Part shown: positions 47,167 through 54,763 of the stretch, one piece after another
Position numbering within the stretch: the stretch's first letter is position 1
Layout: every line of letters starts with the position of its first letter
Source of the DNA: Paenibacillus methanolicus
Lineage (GTDB): Bacteria; Bacillota; Bacilli; Paenibacillales; Paenibacillaceae
Length of the DNA: 64,000 bases
Direction of reading: 5' to 3'
NCBI RefSeq assembly: GCF_008124765.1
Contig: NZ_VNHS01000003.1
Location: forward strand, 310,001 to 374,000
Translations under genes and position numbers: made by a program
Notes under the pieces: generated by a model
The model's input: only the letters and a program-made list of their open reading frames with translations
What the model was told of the DNA's origin: nothing
The model's database searches: none

Positions 47167-47325
47167 GGACTTTGCAGGATTTATCAGCCGATTCCCTGTT
47201 ACCAGCAGGTGATCAGCAACCATTCGTCACCGACTCGATCCCCATCGATTCGTTGACGTACGGAATTCCATCGTGAACCTACCATCGAACGCAAGAAGTA
47301 AAGTTTACCAGACCTTACTTCCCCT

Positions 47326-47353
47326 AACCCCCGTTACCAGCGGGGGTTTTTTT
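47326..47353 (+). terminator. Plus-strand terminator with no plus-strand gene upstream
   Basis: AACCCCCG and CGGGGGTT form an 8-bp stem with a TTACCAG loop, followed by seven T on the plus strand. Everything coding nearby is on the minus strand. It therefore implies a plus-strand transcript from 47126-47325, antisense to the leader of the replication-associated gene, possibly a countertranscribed RNA. Confidence 0.7.
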
Positions 47354-47381
47354 CTATCCTTTTATTGACATACAAGAATGA

Positions 47382-47568
47382 ACGCAAACCATTCAGCTTC
47401 TTGGCTGAATGCTGCATTCCCAATCTTTGGATTGTGCACGCAAACCAATCAGCTATATGTTCGCTGAATGCTGCATTCCCAATCTTTGGATTGTGCACGC
47501 AAACCAATCAGCTTCTTGGCTGAATGCTGCATTCTCGGTCTTCCGACCGTGAACGCAAACCAATCAGC
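47382..47568. repeat. Tandem array of ~57-bp structured repeats (3.3 copies)
   Basis: Units run 47382-47437, 47438-47496, 47497-47552 and a partial 47553-47568, each opening ACGCAAACC. Each unit carries nested inverted repeats: ATTCAGC/GCTGAAT around TTCTTG (imperfect in copies 2 and 3), GAATGC-T-GCATTC, and a third arm CAATC-TTTG-GATTG. In copy 3 the third arm is CGGTC-TTCC-GACCG, so both sides changed together and pairing is kept. Selection for the fold, as DNA cruciform or RNA, is the simplest reading. There are no unique spacers, so it is not CRISPR. Confidence 0.9.
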
Positions 47569-47625
47569 CTTATTACATAAATCTCCTAGTTTCGACAATA
47601 CCACTGGGGTTAGGATATGGTCAAA

Positions 47626-47955
47626 CGTACTACAGGGGAGTTTTGGAACGTAATTTTAGGGGAGTTTTCGGACGTACTACAGAGGAGTTTCGTACTACAG
47701 GGGAGTTTTCGGACGTACTACAGAGGGTTTTCGTACTTCAGGGGAGTATACTTACGTACTTCAGAGGAGTTTTGCGACGTACTACAGAGGAGTTTCGTAC
47801 TTCAGGGAAGGTTTTCGACGTACTACAGAGGAGCTTCGTACTACAGGGGAGTTTTGCGACGTACTACAGGGGAGTCTCGTTTTAAAAGAAAATTTTTTAA
47901 AACCGATTAAATGACGTACTTCAGGGGAGGTTTACGACGTACTTTAGGGGAGTTT
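47626..47955. repeat. Array of 14 iterons with AT-rich patch, candidate replication origin
   Basis: Fourteen direct copies of CGTACTACAGGGGAGTTTT-like units start at 47626, 47649, 47673, 47691, 47714, 47732, 47755, 47778, 47796, 47819, 47837, 47860, 47915 and 47938. Two variants (CAGGGG and CAGAGG) largely alternate, with starts 18 and 23 bp apart, a 41-bp composite of about four helical turns. Between units 12 and 13 is an AT-rich stretch (47878-47912) that could be the unwinding element. This is the design of iteron origins bound by RepA/TrfA-type initiators. I saw no perfect DnaA box. Confidence 0.9.
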
Positions 47956-47961
47956 GGCAGG

Positions 47962-48000
47962 AAAACAAAAAACACGCGCTACCCGAGTAAGGTAGGCGTG
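47962..48000 (-). terminator. Terminator overlapping the stop of the initiator gene
   Basis: On the minus strand CACGCCTACC pairs with GGTAGCGCGTG (one bulge) around TTACTCG, followed by TTTTTTGTTTT. The stop codon lies within the stem, which shields the iterons from transcription of the initiator gene. Confidence 0.8.
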
Positions 48001-49157
48001 TTGAATTGGAGCTGATTGTCCATCGAATCCGCTTGCAATAACCAATCGCTTGGGATAAATCTCACTTGCACCGGAACGCGTCGTTCTTTCCGCACAATGT
48101 CGAAACTTTGAATAACGTCGAACGATTGCAGCTCTTCGAACGCTCGCTGCATATGCGAGTAGGCTTTCGACTTCTCGCTCGAATGAAGACCCAGGTGCGG
48201 AAGCAGCTGCTCCACGTCGAGCATCAGATCGCCATCCTTCGCTTTGTTGACCAATATCAGGTACAGCGCGCGCGACGTCGGCGAAGCCAAATCATTAAAC
48301 AACGAGATGCTGATCGGCACGACGTTCCCGATTAATAAGTTCTTATGGAGATTGTTGCTAAGCATCACGGACACCGTATTCGTGGTACGGTCGATTTCCA
48401 TGTCCTGAAACGGGTTATGAATCTTCGTTCTCATCCGTTTTTTGGCTTCCGCATCGAAAAATTCTTCCATAACGATGGATGTCTGGCCCAGGTTCGACAA
48501 GCTGTCGAACAGGTTATTATATTCGCCGCCGATCGCTTCCACCTGGACGCATTTCAGCAGTTCGTTGAACGTAAATTCAAAGCTTTGGCTTTTCCCCTTT
48601 TGCTCCCATAGCTTGAAAATGCCCAGCATGTTGCGCGCGTCCGTCGGAAGCAGCAGCTTGCCGTTGCTGTTGTTATAGTGCATGTTGCGAAAACCCGTCT
48701 TATTGACTTCTAAGCTGCCGTCTTTCTTCCGCTGTTTCTGCAAAGTCTCCTCGTTCGGGCTGCTCGACGAGATGAACGGGTGGTCGATAAAGTTCCGTTC
48801 CATATTGTGGCTGAGCTGCCGGTTTTGTTTTTGCTTGATTTGAATGGCCTTCTCGAGGATTAGGATTTGATGCTGCAGCAGCTGGATTTCTTCGGTCACT
48901 TCTTCGTTCTGATTGTCCTTCAGCGCGATTTCCGTATACCGCGTAATGAGCGGAACCGAGATGCGTTTGAGTTCCGAGATGCTTTTATATAATAGAGGCT
49001 TGGTGAACCCTTCCGCTTCTAGTTCGATCTGCCCTTTAATCATGACTTCGTCTTTCGAGTATTTCGCTAAATCCTTGCGGCTTTTAACGAGAATTTGAGC
49101 ATTCTTCTCGAGGTTGTTAAGAATGGACTTGCTCAATTTGCTGCCACCCGCTTTCAT
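47979..49157 (-). CDS. Putative iteron-binding replication initiator (RepA/TrfA-like)
   Basis: This 392-residue protein has a basic N-terminal part and a coiled-coil stretch (about 85-120, EEIQLLQHQILILEKAIQIKQKQNRQL). Two winged-helix-like halves follow: LLLPTDARNMLGIFKLWEQKG...FTFNELLKCVQVEAIGGEYNNLFDSLSNL, and LFNDLASPTSRALYLILVNKAKDGDLMLDVEQLLPHLGL...YSHMQRAFEELQSFDVI. Two winged helices are the usual architecture of iteron-binding initiators. AAAGGA precedes the ATG. The iteron array begins directly after its terminator. Assignment rests on the fold impression and position, not on a search. Confidence 0.55.
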   Translation of the reverse strand: MKAGGSKLSKSILNNLEKNAQILVKSRKDLAKYSKDEVMIKGQIELEAEGFTKPLLYKSISELKRISVPLITRYTEIALKDNQNEEVTEEIQLLQHQILILEKAIQIKQKQNRQLSHNMERNFIDHPFISSSSPNEETLQKQRKKDGSLEVNKTGFRNMHYNNSNGKLLLPTDARNMLGIFKLWEQKGKSQSFEFTFNELLKCVQVEAIGGEYNNLFDSLSNLGQTSIVMEEFFDAEAKKRMRTKIHNPFQDMEIDRTTNTVSVMLSNNLHKNLLIGNVVPISISLFNDLASPTSRALYLILVNKAKDGDLMLDVEQLLPHLGLHSSEKSKAYSHMQRAFEELQSFDVIQSFDIVRKERRVPVQVRFIPSDWLLQADSMDNQLQFNTPTLLG

Positions 49158-49360
49158 GGTCGTTCTTCCTTTATTGTAGTCGCTATTCTAGCACATGACA
49201 ATTGGAACGGCATTCTTTTGCAGGCTTTAAGCTCACGGCAACCATCTCCCGCAAAATCGTGCTAGTATTACACAAAATCATACGAGAAAAACAGGCAGGA
49301 ACCTCGCTATACTGAAGTTGCTTAGGTATGCCATATACCAAAATAGGAGTGGTAATTAAG

Positions 49361-50248
49361 ATGACAAATCAATTGCGCATCGGTACGCTGGTAGGCGGCG
49401 GCGACGCCGTTCGCGTCATTCCCCAGATCGCGTCTCACGGCTTCGAATCATTCAGCCTGACCTTCTGGCAGACGACCGGCACGACCGATCTGGCCGAGAC
49501 CGCCAAGCGGGTTCGCGAGCTCCAAGATGAATACGGTTTCATCATATCGACGGTAGGCATCTTCGGCAATCCCCTGACGGGCGCAGGCGATAATAAGGAT
49601 ACGCTTGCGAGCTGGGAACGTCTGATCGACCATGCGCATCTGTTCGGCACCGATATCGTCTCCGGGTTCACGGGACGGCTGACGGGCGAGTCGATCGAGG
49701 CCTCGATCCCGCAATATGCGAAGGTGTTCGGCGAACTATCGAGAAGAGCGGCGGACAAAGGCGTTCGCATCGCATTCGAGAACTGCGACATGGGCGGAAC
49801 GTGGGAATCCGGCGATTGGAATATCGCCCACAACCCGACCGCGTGGGAGATGATGTTCAGCGCCATCCCGTCGGATAATATCGGCTTGCAATGGGAGCCT
49901 TGCCATCAGATGGTGTCCTTGATCGATCCGATCCCGCAGCTTCGCAAATGGGTACATAAAGTATTCCACGTTCATGGCAAGGACGCGACGATCGCTTGGG
50001 ATATCGTGAAGGAGTACGGCATTCATGGGCCTAAACCTTTCGTCTGGCATCGGACGCCCGGCTTCGGCGACACGAACTGGGCCGACATTATTACGATTCT
50101 CCGTCAGGCGAATTACCAAGGGACGATCGATATCGAAGGCTGGCATGACCCCGTGTATCGCGGCGAACTGGAGATGACGGGCCAAGTGCATGCGCTCAAC
50201 TATCTGAAGCAATGCCGAGGCGGGAGCTTCGTACCGAATCCGGTCTAA
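49361..50248 (+). CDS. Sugar phosphate isomerase/epimerase family protein
   Basis: This 295-residue TIM barrel (IGTLVGGGDAVRVIPQIASHGFESFSLTFW, VRIAFENCDMGG, LQWEPCHQM, FHVHGKDAT, GTIDIEGWHDPVY) has Glu, His and Glu metal ligands. The ATG at 49361 follows AGGAGTGG; the longer frame from 49328 has no site. First gene of a two-gene operon with the Gfo/Idh/MocA gene. It is divergent from the initiator gene and marks the right border of the replication module. Confidence 0.88.
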   Translation: MTNQLRIGTLVGGGDAVRVIPQIASHGFESFSLTFWQTTGTTDLAETAKRVRELQDEYGFIISTVGIFGNPLTGAGDNKDTLASWERLIDHAHLFGTDIVSGFTGRLTGESIEASIPQYAKVFGELSRRAADKGVRIAFENCDMGGTWESGDWNIAHNPTAWEMMFSAIPSDNIGLQWEPCHQMVSLIDPIPQLRKWVHKVFHVHGKDATIAWDIVKEYGIHGPKPFVWHRTPGFGDTNWADIITILRQANYQGTIDIEGWHDPVYRGELEMTGQVHALNYLKQCRGGSFVPNPV

Positions 50249-50274
50249 CGGATGTGAGAGGAGAACGAACAACG

Positions 50275-51324
50275 ATGAGCGCAAAATATAACGTAGTGGT
50301 AGCCGGCTGCGGCGGGATGTCGAATATCTGGATCGACTATGCGAAGGAGCGCCCGGATACCGAGATCGTCGCGCTGGTGGATATCAAGGAAGAGTTCGCG
50401 ATCGCGAAGAGAGAGAGCAAAGGTCTCTCCTGCCCCGTCTTCACCGATCTAGCGCAAGCGATCGAGCAGACCGGCGCGAACTTGGTGTTCGACGTGACGA
50501 TTCCGGCCAGCCACTATCAGATTAGCAGCACGGCGCTCCGAATGGGCTGCCATGTATTCGGGGAGAAGCCGCTGGCGGAGTCGATGGCGGAATGCAACGA
50601 GATCGTGCGGATCTCGGAGCAGACGGGCAGAGCCCATGTCGTCATGCAGAATCGCCGATACGACCCGCGCATCCGTTCCTTGCGCGAGCTGATCGCATCC
50701 GGTACGATCGGCAAGCCGGGATTCGCGGGGGCAGATTTCTTCATCGGGGCCCATTTCGGCGGTTTCCGCGACGCCATGGCAAGCCCCCTGCTGCTCGACA
50801 TGGCGATTCATACGTTCGACCAGGCGCGGCTGATTCTGAATGCGGATCCGGTAACCGTCTATTGCCAGGAATATAACCCTCCCGGCTCTTGGTATGCGGG
50901 CAACGCGGCAGCCGTCTGCATTTTCGAAATGTCCGACGGTTCGATCTTCAATTATCGCGGTTCATGGTGCGCGGAAGGATCGCCGACGTCGTGGGAAGCC
51001 CAGTGGCGCATTACCGGAGAGAAAGGAACGGCGATCTGGGACGGCCATGGCGCTCCTTACGCCGAAGTTGTCGCGGCAAGCGACCAATCCGGCAAATTCA
51101 TCAAGGAATCGATCCGCGTCGATGGAAGCGCCGAAGGTTCGCAGCAGCTGCGTTACGGTCATCCGGGCTGCCTGGACGAGATGTTCGCCTCGTTGGAAGA
51201 AGGCCGTCTGGCCGAGACGGACAGCCGGGATAACCGGTACAGCATGGCGATGGTGCTGGCTTCGCTCGAGAGCGCGAGTACGGGAAGGAAAGTAAGCATT
51301 GCGCAATTTATGGAGCTAGGATGA
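50275..51324 (+). CDS. Gfo/Idh/MocA family NAD(P)-dependent oxidoreductase
   Basis: This 349-residue protein has a Rossmann motif (VVAGCGGMSNIWIDYA), HVFGEKPLAES (Glu-Lys-Pro) and LLDMAIHTFDQARLILN with the active-site His. It acts on a sugar or inositol-like hydroxyl together with the upstream isomerase. AGAGGAG precedes the ATG at 50275, 26 bp after the isomerase stop. Confidence 0.9.
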   Translation: MSAKYNVVVAGCGGMSNIWIDYAKERPDTEIVALVDIKEEFAIAKRESKGLSCPVFTDLAQAIEQTGANLVFDVTIPASHYQISSTALRMGCHVFGEKPLAESMAECNEIVRISEQTGRAHVVMQNRRYDPRIRSLRELIASGTIGKPGFAGADFFIGAHFGGFRDAMASPLLLDMAIHTFDQARLILNADPVTVYCQEYNPPGSWYAGNAAAVCIFEMSDGSIFNYRGSWCAEGSPTSWEAQWRITGEKGTAIWDGHGAPYAEVVAASDQSGKFIKESIRVDGSAEGSQQLRYGHPGCLDEMFASLEEGRLAETDSRDNRYSMAMVLASLESASTGRKVSIAQFMELG

Positions 51325-51370
51325 CGCGAGTCCCCCCTTCTTTATCAACGGGAGTTTGGCTTTGGATTAA

Positions 51371-51396
51371 GAAAACCGCGCACCTGCGCGGTTTTC
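51371..51396. terminator. Bidirectional intrinsic terminator
   Basis: GAAAACCGCG pairs with CGCGGTTTTC around CACCTG, with TTTTCTT following on the plus strand. It ends the oxidoreductase gene and the convergent DUF2089 operon. Confidence 0.88.
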
Positions 51397-51406
51397 TTGG
51401 CTTGGC

Positions 51407-51718
51407 CTACAATCTAACCCATAGTTCCGTACCGTCCTGAGTCCGAACATCGAGCAGAACGGTCCCTCTACAATGTTGCAGCTCCCTAATGAACTGCCTG
51501 ATGGCTTGCTTCGTGTCGCGATTCTCGAGGATCGACATCGCCAGCGCAATCCCGAACCGGCCGCTCTCCGAATCCAAGTTATCATGTCGGCTCAAGTGCC
51601 CGCCGACTATGCGCTGGACGAAATTGGATGTCAGGAAGCCGCTCCCCATGCGTAATACAAGATAGGGGACCGGAATCGTAAAAGCGTGCTCCCTGCTCTT
51701 CATCTTCACAATCATCAT
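51407..51718 (-). CDS. Small hypothetical protein, third gene of the DUF2089 operon
   Basis: This 103-residue protein I do not recognise. It starts ATGATG six bases after the stop of the preceding gene and ends just before a terminator, so it is very probably translated. It holds one moderately hydrophobic stretch (FTIPVPYLVLRMGSGFLTSNFVQRIVGG) and a soluble C-terminal half (LAMSILENRDTKQAIRQFIREL...GTVLLDVRTQDGTELWVRL). Confidence 0.65.
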   Translation of the reverse strand: MMIVKMKSREHAFTIPVPYLVLRMGSGFLTSNFVQRIVGGHLSRHDNLDSESGRFGIALAMSILENRDTKQAIRQFIRELQHCRGTVLLDVRTQDGTELWVRL

Positions 51719-51724
51719 GCCTCA

Positions 51725-52156
51725 TTACTCGATCACTACGGTGACGATATCTTGTTCACCGGAGCGGATGTCAATGATTTGCCCGTCAAGCTCGTTCTCG
51801 ATGGCATCGATCAGCAGGTTGATATCGATGTCCTTCACATATTGCGCGGCCTGCGGAATATTGGACGCAATGCTGTGTCCCGCTCCGAGTACGGCTTTCA
51901 CCAGTTTAATGGGCAGATTGATGTTCACGTTATCGTTATCCTGTGAAATCCGTATTTTCAGCGTTTTATTTAAATAACCGCCGGCTGATGAAGATGACGG
52001 TTTACTCGGATAGCCGGGTTTCCCCATGACCTGCACGGCTTGCGACGCTGGTGCCGTTTCCTTCTCCTTTAGGGCATCGATCAACTTCGAAGCCTGGTCG
52101 GAATCGATTTTACCTTCCTGCATCATGGCCAGCACTTTGCTGATTTCTTCTTTCAT
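51725..52156 (-). CDS. SHOCT/YvlB-like N-terminal domain protein
   Basis: This 143-residue protein has a short helical N-terminal motif (KEEISKVLAMMQEGKIDSDQASKLIDALKEKE), as in YvlB-like and SHOCT-type proteins. A Ser/Pro linker follows, then a C-terminal part (LKIRISQDNDNVNINLPIKLVKAVL...DIRSGEQDIVTVVIE) found in DUF4097-associated proteins. The same short helical motif occurs at the C-terminus of the upstream DUF2089 protein, so the two may bind each other. Confidence 0.7.
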   Translation of the reverse strand: MKEEISKVLAMMQEGKIDSDQASKLIDALKEKETAPASQAVQVMGKPGYPSKPSSSSAGGYLNKTLKIRISQDNDNVNINLPIKLVKAVLGAGHSIASNIPQAAQYVKDIDINLLIDAIENELDGQIIDIRSGEQDIVTVVIE

Positions 52157-52169
52157 CGTGCCTTCCTCC

Positions 52170-52535
52170 CTATTCGTTTTTTAACATTTTGACCGCTTCA
52201 TCCGGCGTGATCTCGCCATTCTCCAACATGGCGATGACCTTCTTCTCGTCAACCTCCGTCTTCTTCCGCGTATCGTATCCGAGGGCCGTAATGATATCGT
52301 TAAGCTTGCCGCGAACCGTCGGATAAGAGATGCCGAGCTCTTTCTCTACTTCCTTGATGTTGCCTCTGTTCACGAGAAAGGTGATGACAAAATGGAGCTG
52401 TTCGGGCGAGAGTAGAGCCAGCTTCGATAATTCGAACGTATTCTCGATCGTCGTCCGGCAATGTCCGCATTCCAGCTTGACCGCGTGCAGCTGATGGTCG
52501 CATACCGGACACTGCGTGAGGATAGGATATTTCAT
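52170..52535 (-). CDS. DUF2089 family zinc-ribbon regulator
   Basis: This 121-residue protein has an N-terminal zinc ribbon (CPVCDHQLHAVKLECGHCRTTIEN) and a helix-turn-helix-like part (LLSPEQLHFVITFLVNRGNIKEVEKELGISYPTVRGKLNDIITALGY). It ends with a SHOCT-like helix pair (KVIAMLENGEITPDEAVKML). It probably acts as a DNA-binding regulator of its own operon. AAAGGAG precedes the ATG, and the promoter lies at 52559-52587. Confidence 0.87.
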   Translation of the reverse strand: MKYPILTQCPVCDHQLHAVKLECGHCRTTIENTFELSKLALLSPEQLHFVITFLVNRGNIKEVEKELGISYPTVRGKLNDIITALGYDTRKKTEVDEKKVIAMLENGEITPDEAVKMLKNE

Positions 52536-52558
52536 ACTCTACTCCTTTCTTTTTCTGA

Positions 52559-52587
52559 ATTATAAATCAATACATTCAATATGTAAA
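52559..52587 (-). promoter_or_regulatory. SigA-type promoter of the DUF2089 operon
   Basis: Minus strand: -35 TTTACA (52587-52582), a 17-bp spacer and -10 TATAAT (52564-52559), in a strongly AT-rich region reaching to about 52680. Confidence 0.8.
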
Positions 52588-52712
52588 TGGCATATAATTA
52601 ATAAATTCAATTATCACTTTAAATAAATTGATTTTTGACATCGAGTGATTTGATCATATGAAATTATCGCTTTATTAAGGGGAACTCGACGAAAGGGTCG
52701 AAGAAGTTGCCG

Positions 52713-52770
52713 GCATACAAAAAGGCACCTCTGCCAAACACTTTGTCCGAAGTGTTCGGCAAGGGCACCC
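52713..52770 (-). terminator. Terminator of the diaminopropionate operon
   Basis: On the minus strand GGTGCC...GGTGCC flanks an inner stem TGCCGAACACTT/AAGTGTTTGGCA, followed by TTTTTG. It lies about 30 bp after the stop of the last gene. Confidence 0.7.
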
Positions 52771-52799
52771 ATTGGCCGAGACGCCTGTTGCGCTCTCGC

Positions 52800-53768
52800 T
52801 TACGATGGCAGATCAATGCCAATACCGCTTATCTCCGCCTTGCGCAGGAAGTAGGCGGCAATGCCGATATCGAAGGCCGCGAGCCCCATCGGATTAAAAA
52901 ATACGGCATCTCCCGGCCCGTAGTCCGCGAGTTTGCCCCGGCATACGACGTCGGCGATCGTCATCGCATCCGACTGCCTAAGGCCATGCTCGAGATGAAG
53001 CCGTTCGATATCGGTATTCTCCCGGCATACCTCCTGCCAATCATCGACGACGACGGCGCCAATATCACGTACGCTCTCCGGCATATAATCCCGCAGCGAG
53101 ATATTCAGCAGCAGCTTCCCTGCGGATGGAGCTTCATCGATATAGCGCTGCTTCGCCACCGTGCTGGTGATGAATACGTTCGACTCCCGGAATGGCGCTC
53201 GCCAGCCGTCGGCGATTTCGATGAACGGCAGCAAATCGGGTTTGATCGAATCCGGGTCGACACCGTTCAAGTCGAACACCGTTATACGATCGAGCCCCTC
53301 CCCAAGCACGTTCTTGGCCATGGCCGCATGCAGCCTTCCGATCGGACCCCAGCCGACAATGCCGACCTTGCGAGCCGCTAACCCGCGTGCCGCCTGGCCA
53401 TGCCGCATCATCAGCCCGCTGACCGCAGCCGTACGCAACCCGCTGATCAGGCCGCCTTCGAAGCAGGCTGCCGGCTTGCCCGTAACCGGATCGTTCAAGA
53501 TGACGACGCAGTGCGCCCGGGGCAGCCCATGCCGATGGTTTCCGGGGAAACTCGCAATCCATTTGATGCCCGACATGACGACCCCGCCGCCGACGAAGGC
53601 CGGCATCGCGATGATCCGGTTTGCCGGATCGCCAAACCGCAAGTAAGGCTTGATCGGCTGCGCATAATCCCCCTCGTCGATCGTTCGAACGACCTGCTCC
53701 ACAACGGATATCAATTCGTTCCAATCGATCCCCATCTCCCGAATATGCGCATCGTTCAAATATCGCAT
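52800..53768 (-). CDS. sbnB: 2,3-diaminopropionate biosynthesis dehydrogenase SbnB
   Basis: This 322-residue protein of the ornithine cyclodeaminase/mu-crystallin family has the family start RYLNDAHIREMGIDW, GVVMSGIKWIASFPGN, the NAD motif GIVGWGPIGRLHA and the C-terminal NPMGLAAFDIGIAAYFLRKA characteristic of SbnB. In Staphylococcus, SbnB oxidises the SbnA product with NAD to give L-2,3-diaminopropionate and 2-oxoglutarate. Its start overlaps the end of sbnA by 13 bp. Last gene of the operon. Confidence 0.9.
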   Translation of the reverse strand: MRYLNDAHIREMGIDWNELISVVEQVVRTIDEGDYAQPIKPYLRFGDPANRIIAMPAFVGGGVVMSGIKWIASFPGNHRHGLPRAHCVVILNDPVTGKPAACFEGGLISGLRTAAVSGLMMRHGQAARGLAARKVGIVGWGPIGRLHAAMAKNVLGEGLDRITVFDLNGVDPDSIKPDLLPFIEIADGWRAPFRESNVFITSTVAKQRYIDEAPSAGKLLLNISLRDYMPESVRDIGAVVVDDWQEVCRENTDIERLHLEHGLRQSDAMTIADVVCRGKLADYGPGDAVFFNPMGLAAFDIGIAAYFLRKAEISGIGIDLPS

Positions 53769-54751
53769 GGGCGATCACCTGTAGTTAGATCGGATTGTCC
53801 CGTTAATAATTCCTTCTCCACCCATTCGTCATCGAAGACGGTCGATAAATAGCGCTCGCCGCTATCCGGCAGAATCGCCGCGCAGACCGAGCCGGCCGGA
53901 ATCGAGTCGGATAGCTTGCGAATGGCCGCCACGATGCCGCCGGAGGAGCCGCCGGCCAGGATCGCTTCGGCGCGGACGAGGTCTCTGCAGCCCTGCACGC
54001 ATTCCATATCCGTGACCGTCACGACATGATCGGCCATATCCGGCCTGTATTGACCCGGGACGATGCCCGCTCCAAGTCCCGGCAGCCGTCTTTTCCCTTT
54101 CTCCCCGCCGAATATAACGCTTCCAACCGCATCCACCGCGACGATCTTCGTCTTCAGCCCCTGCTCCCGCACATATTCCATGCAGCCTCGAACCGTACCG
54201 CATGAGCTGACCCCGCAGAATAAATAATCAAGCTGCGCAAGCGATGCCGCGATTTCCTTCATCGTCGTGTTGGCATGAGCCAAATAGTTGTCCGGGTTCG
54301 CGTACTGATTCGTCCAGTAGCTGCCGGGAATTTGCGCGAGCAGCTCGTTCACTCTTCGAATGCGTGCCGGCAGGAACTCTCCCGTATCCGGATCGGGTTC
54401 CGCGACGAGATCGATTTCGCCGTTATAACCGCGAATAATCGCCTTATGCTGATCGGTCGTTCGCGGATCGACGACGCAGATGAATCGCAAACCGAGATAA
54501 CCGCAAATTTGCGCCAAGCTAATGCCCAGATTGCCGGAGCTCGACTCAATCACCACCGACTTCTCATGGATATCGCCCCTCCGGATGGCCTCTCGAATCA
54601 TGTAGAGAGCCGGTCTGGCTTTCACGCTCCCTCCCGGATTCATAAACTCAAGCTTGGCGTAAACCTGAAAAGGCAGTCCGCCGTACAACCGGCGAAGCGG
54701 TATTAATGGAGTTTCGCCTACGAATTGAAAGATGCCCTCCTCTGTATTCAT
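53756..54751 (-). CDS. sbnA: 2,3-diaminopropionate biosynthesis PLP enzyme SbnA
   Basis: This 331-residue cysteine-synthase-like enzyme has the PLP Lys44 in MNPGGSVKARPA, the SbnA-type substrate motif ESSSGNLGISLA and the phosphate-binding loop CGVSSCGTVRG. SbnA joins O-phosphoserine and glutamate to give the intermediate for SbnB. GGGGAG overlaps the stop of the upstream ligase gene, 12 bp before the ATG. Confidence 0.92.
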   Translation of the reverse strand: MNTEEGIFQFVGETPLIPLRRLYGGLPFQVYAKLEFMNPGGSVKARPALYMIREAIRRGDIHEKSVVIESSSGNLGISLAQICGYLGLRFICVVDPRTTDQHKAIIRGYNGEIDLVAEPDPDTGEFLPARIRRVNELLAQIPGSYWTNQYANPDNYLAHANTTMKEIAASLAQLDYLFCGVSSCGTVRGCMEYVREQGLKTKIVAVDAVGSVIFGGEKGKRRLPGLGAGIVPGQYRPDMADHVVTVTDMECVQGCRDLVRAEAILAGGSSGGIVAAIRKLSDSIPAGSVCAAILPDSGERYLSTVFDDEWVEKELLTGQSDLTTGDRPCDI

Positions 54752-54763
54752 CCCGACACTCCC

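Noticed and set aside
47382..47568. CRISPR array
   Set aside because: The units are tandem copies without unique spacers of constant length and no cas genes are present.
47617..47910. 97-codon frame through the iterons
   Set aside because: The repeat happens to lack stop codons in two frames; the 41-bp period is not a multiple of three and the predicted peptides are only repeat translations.
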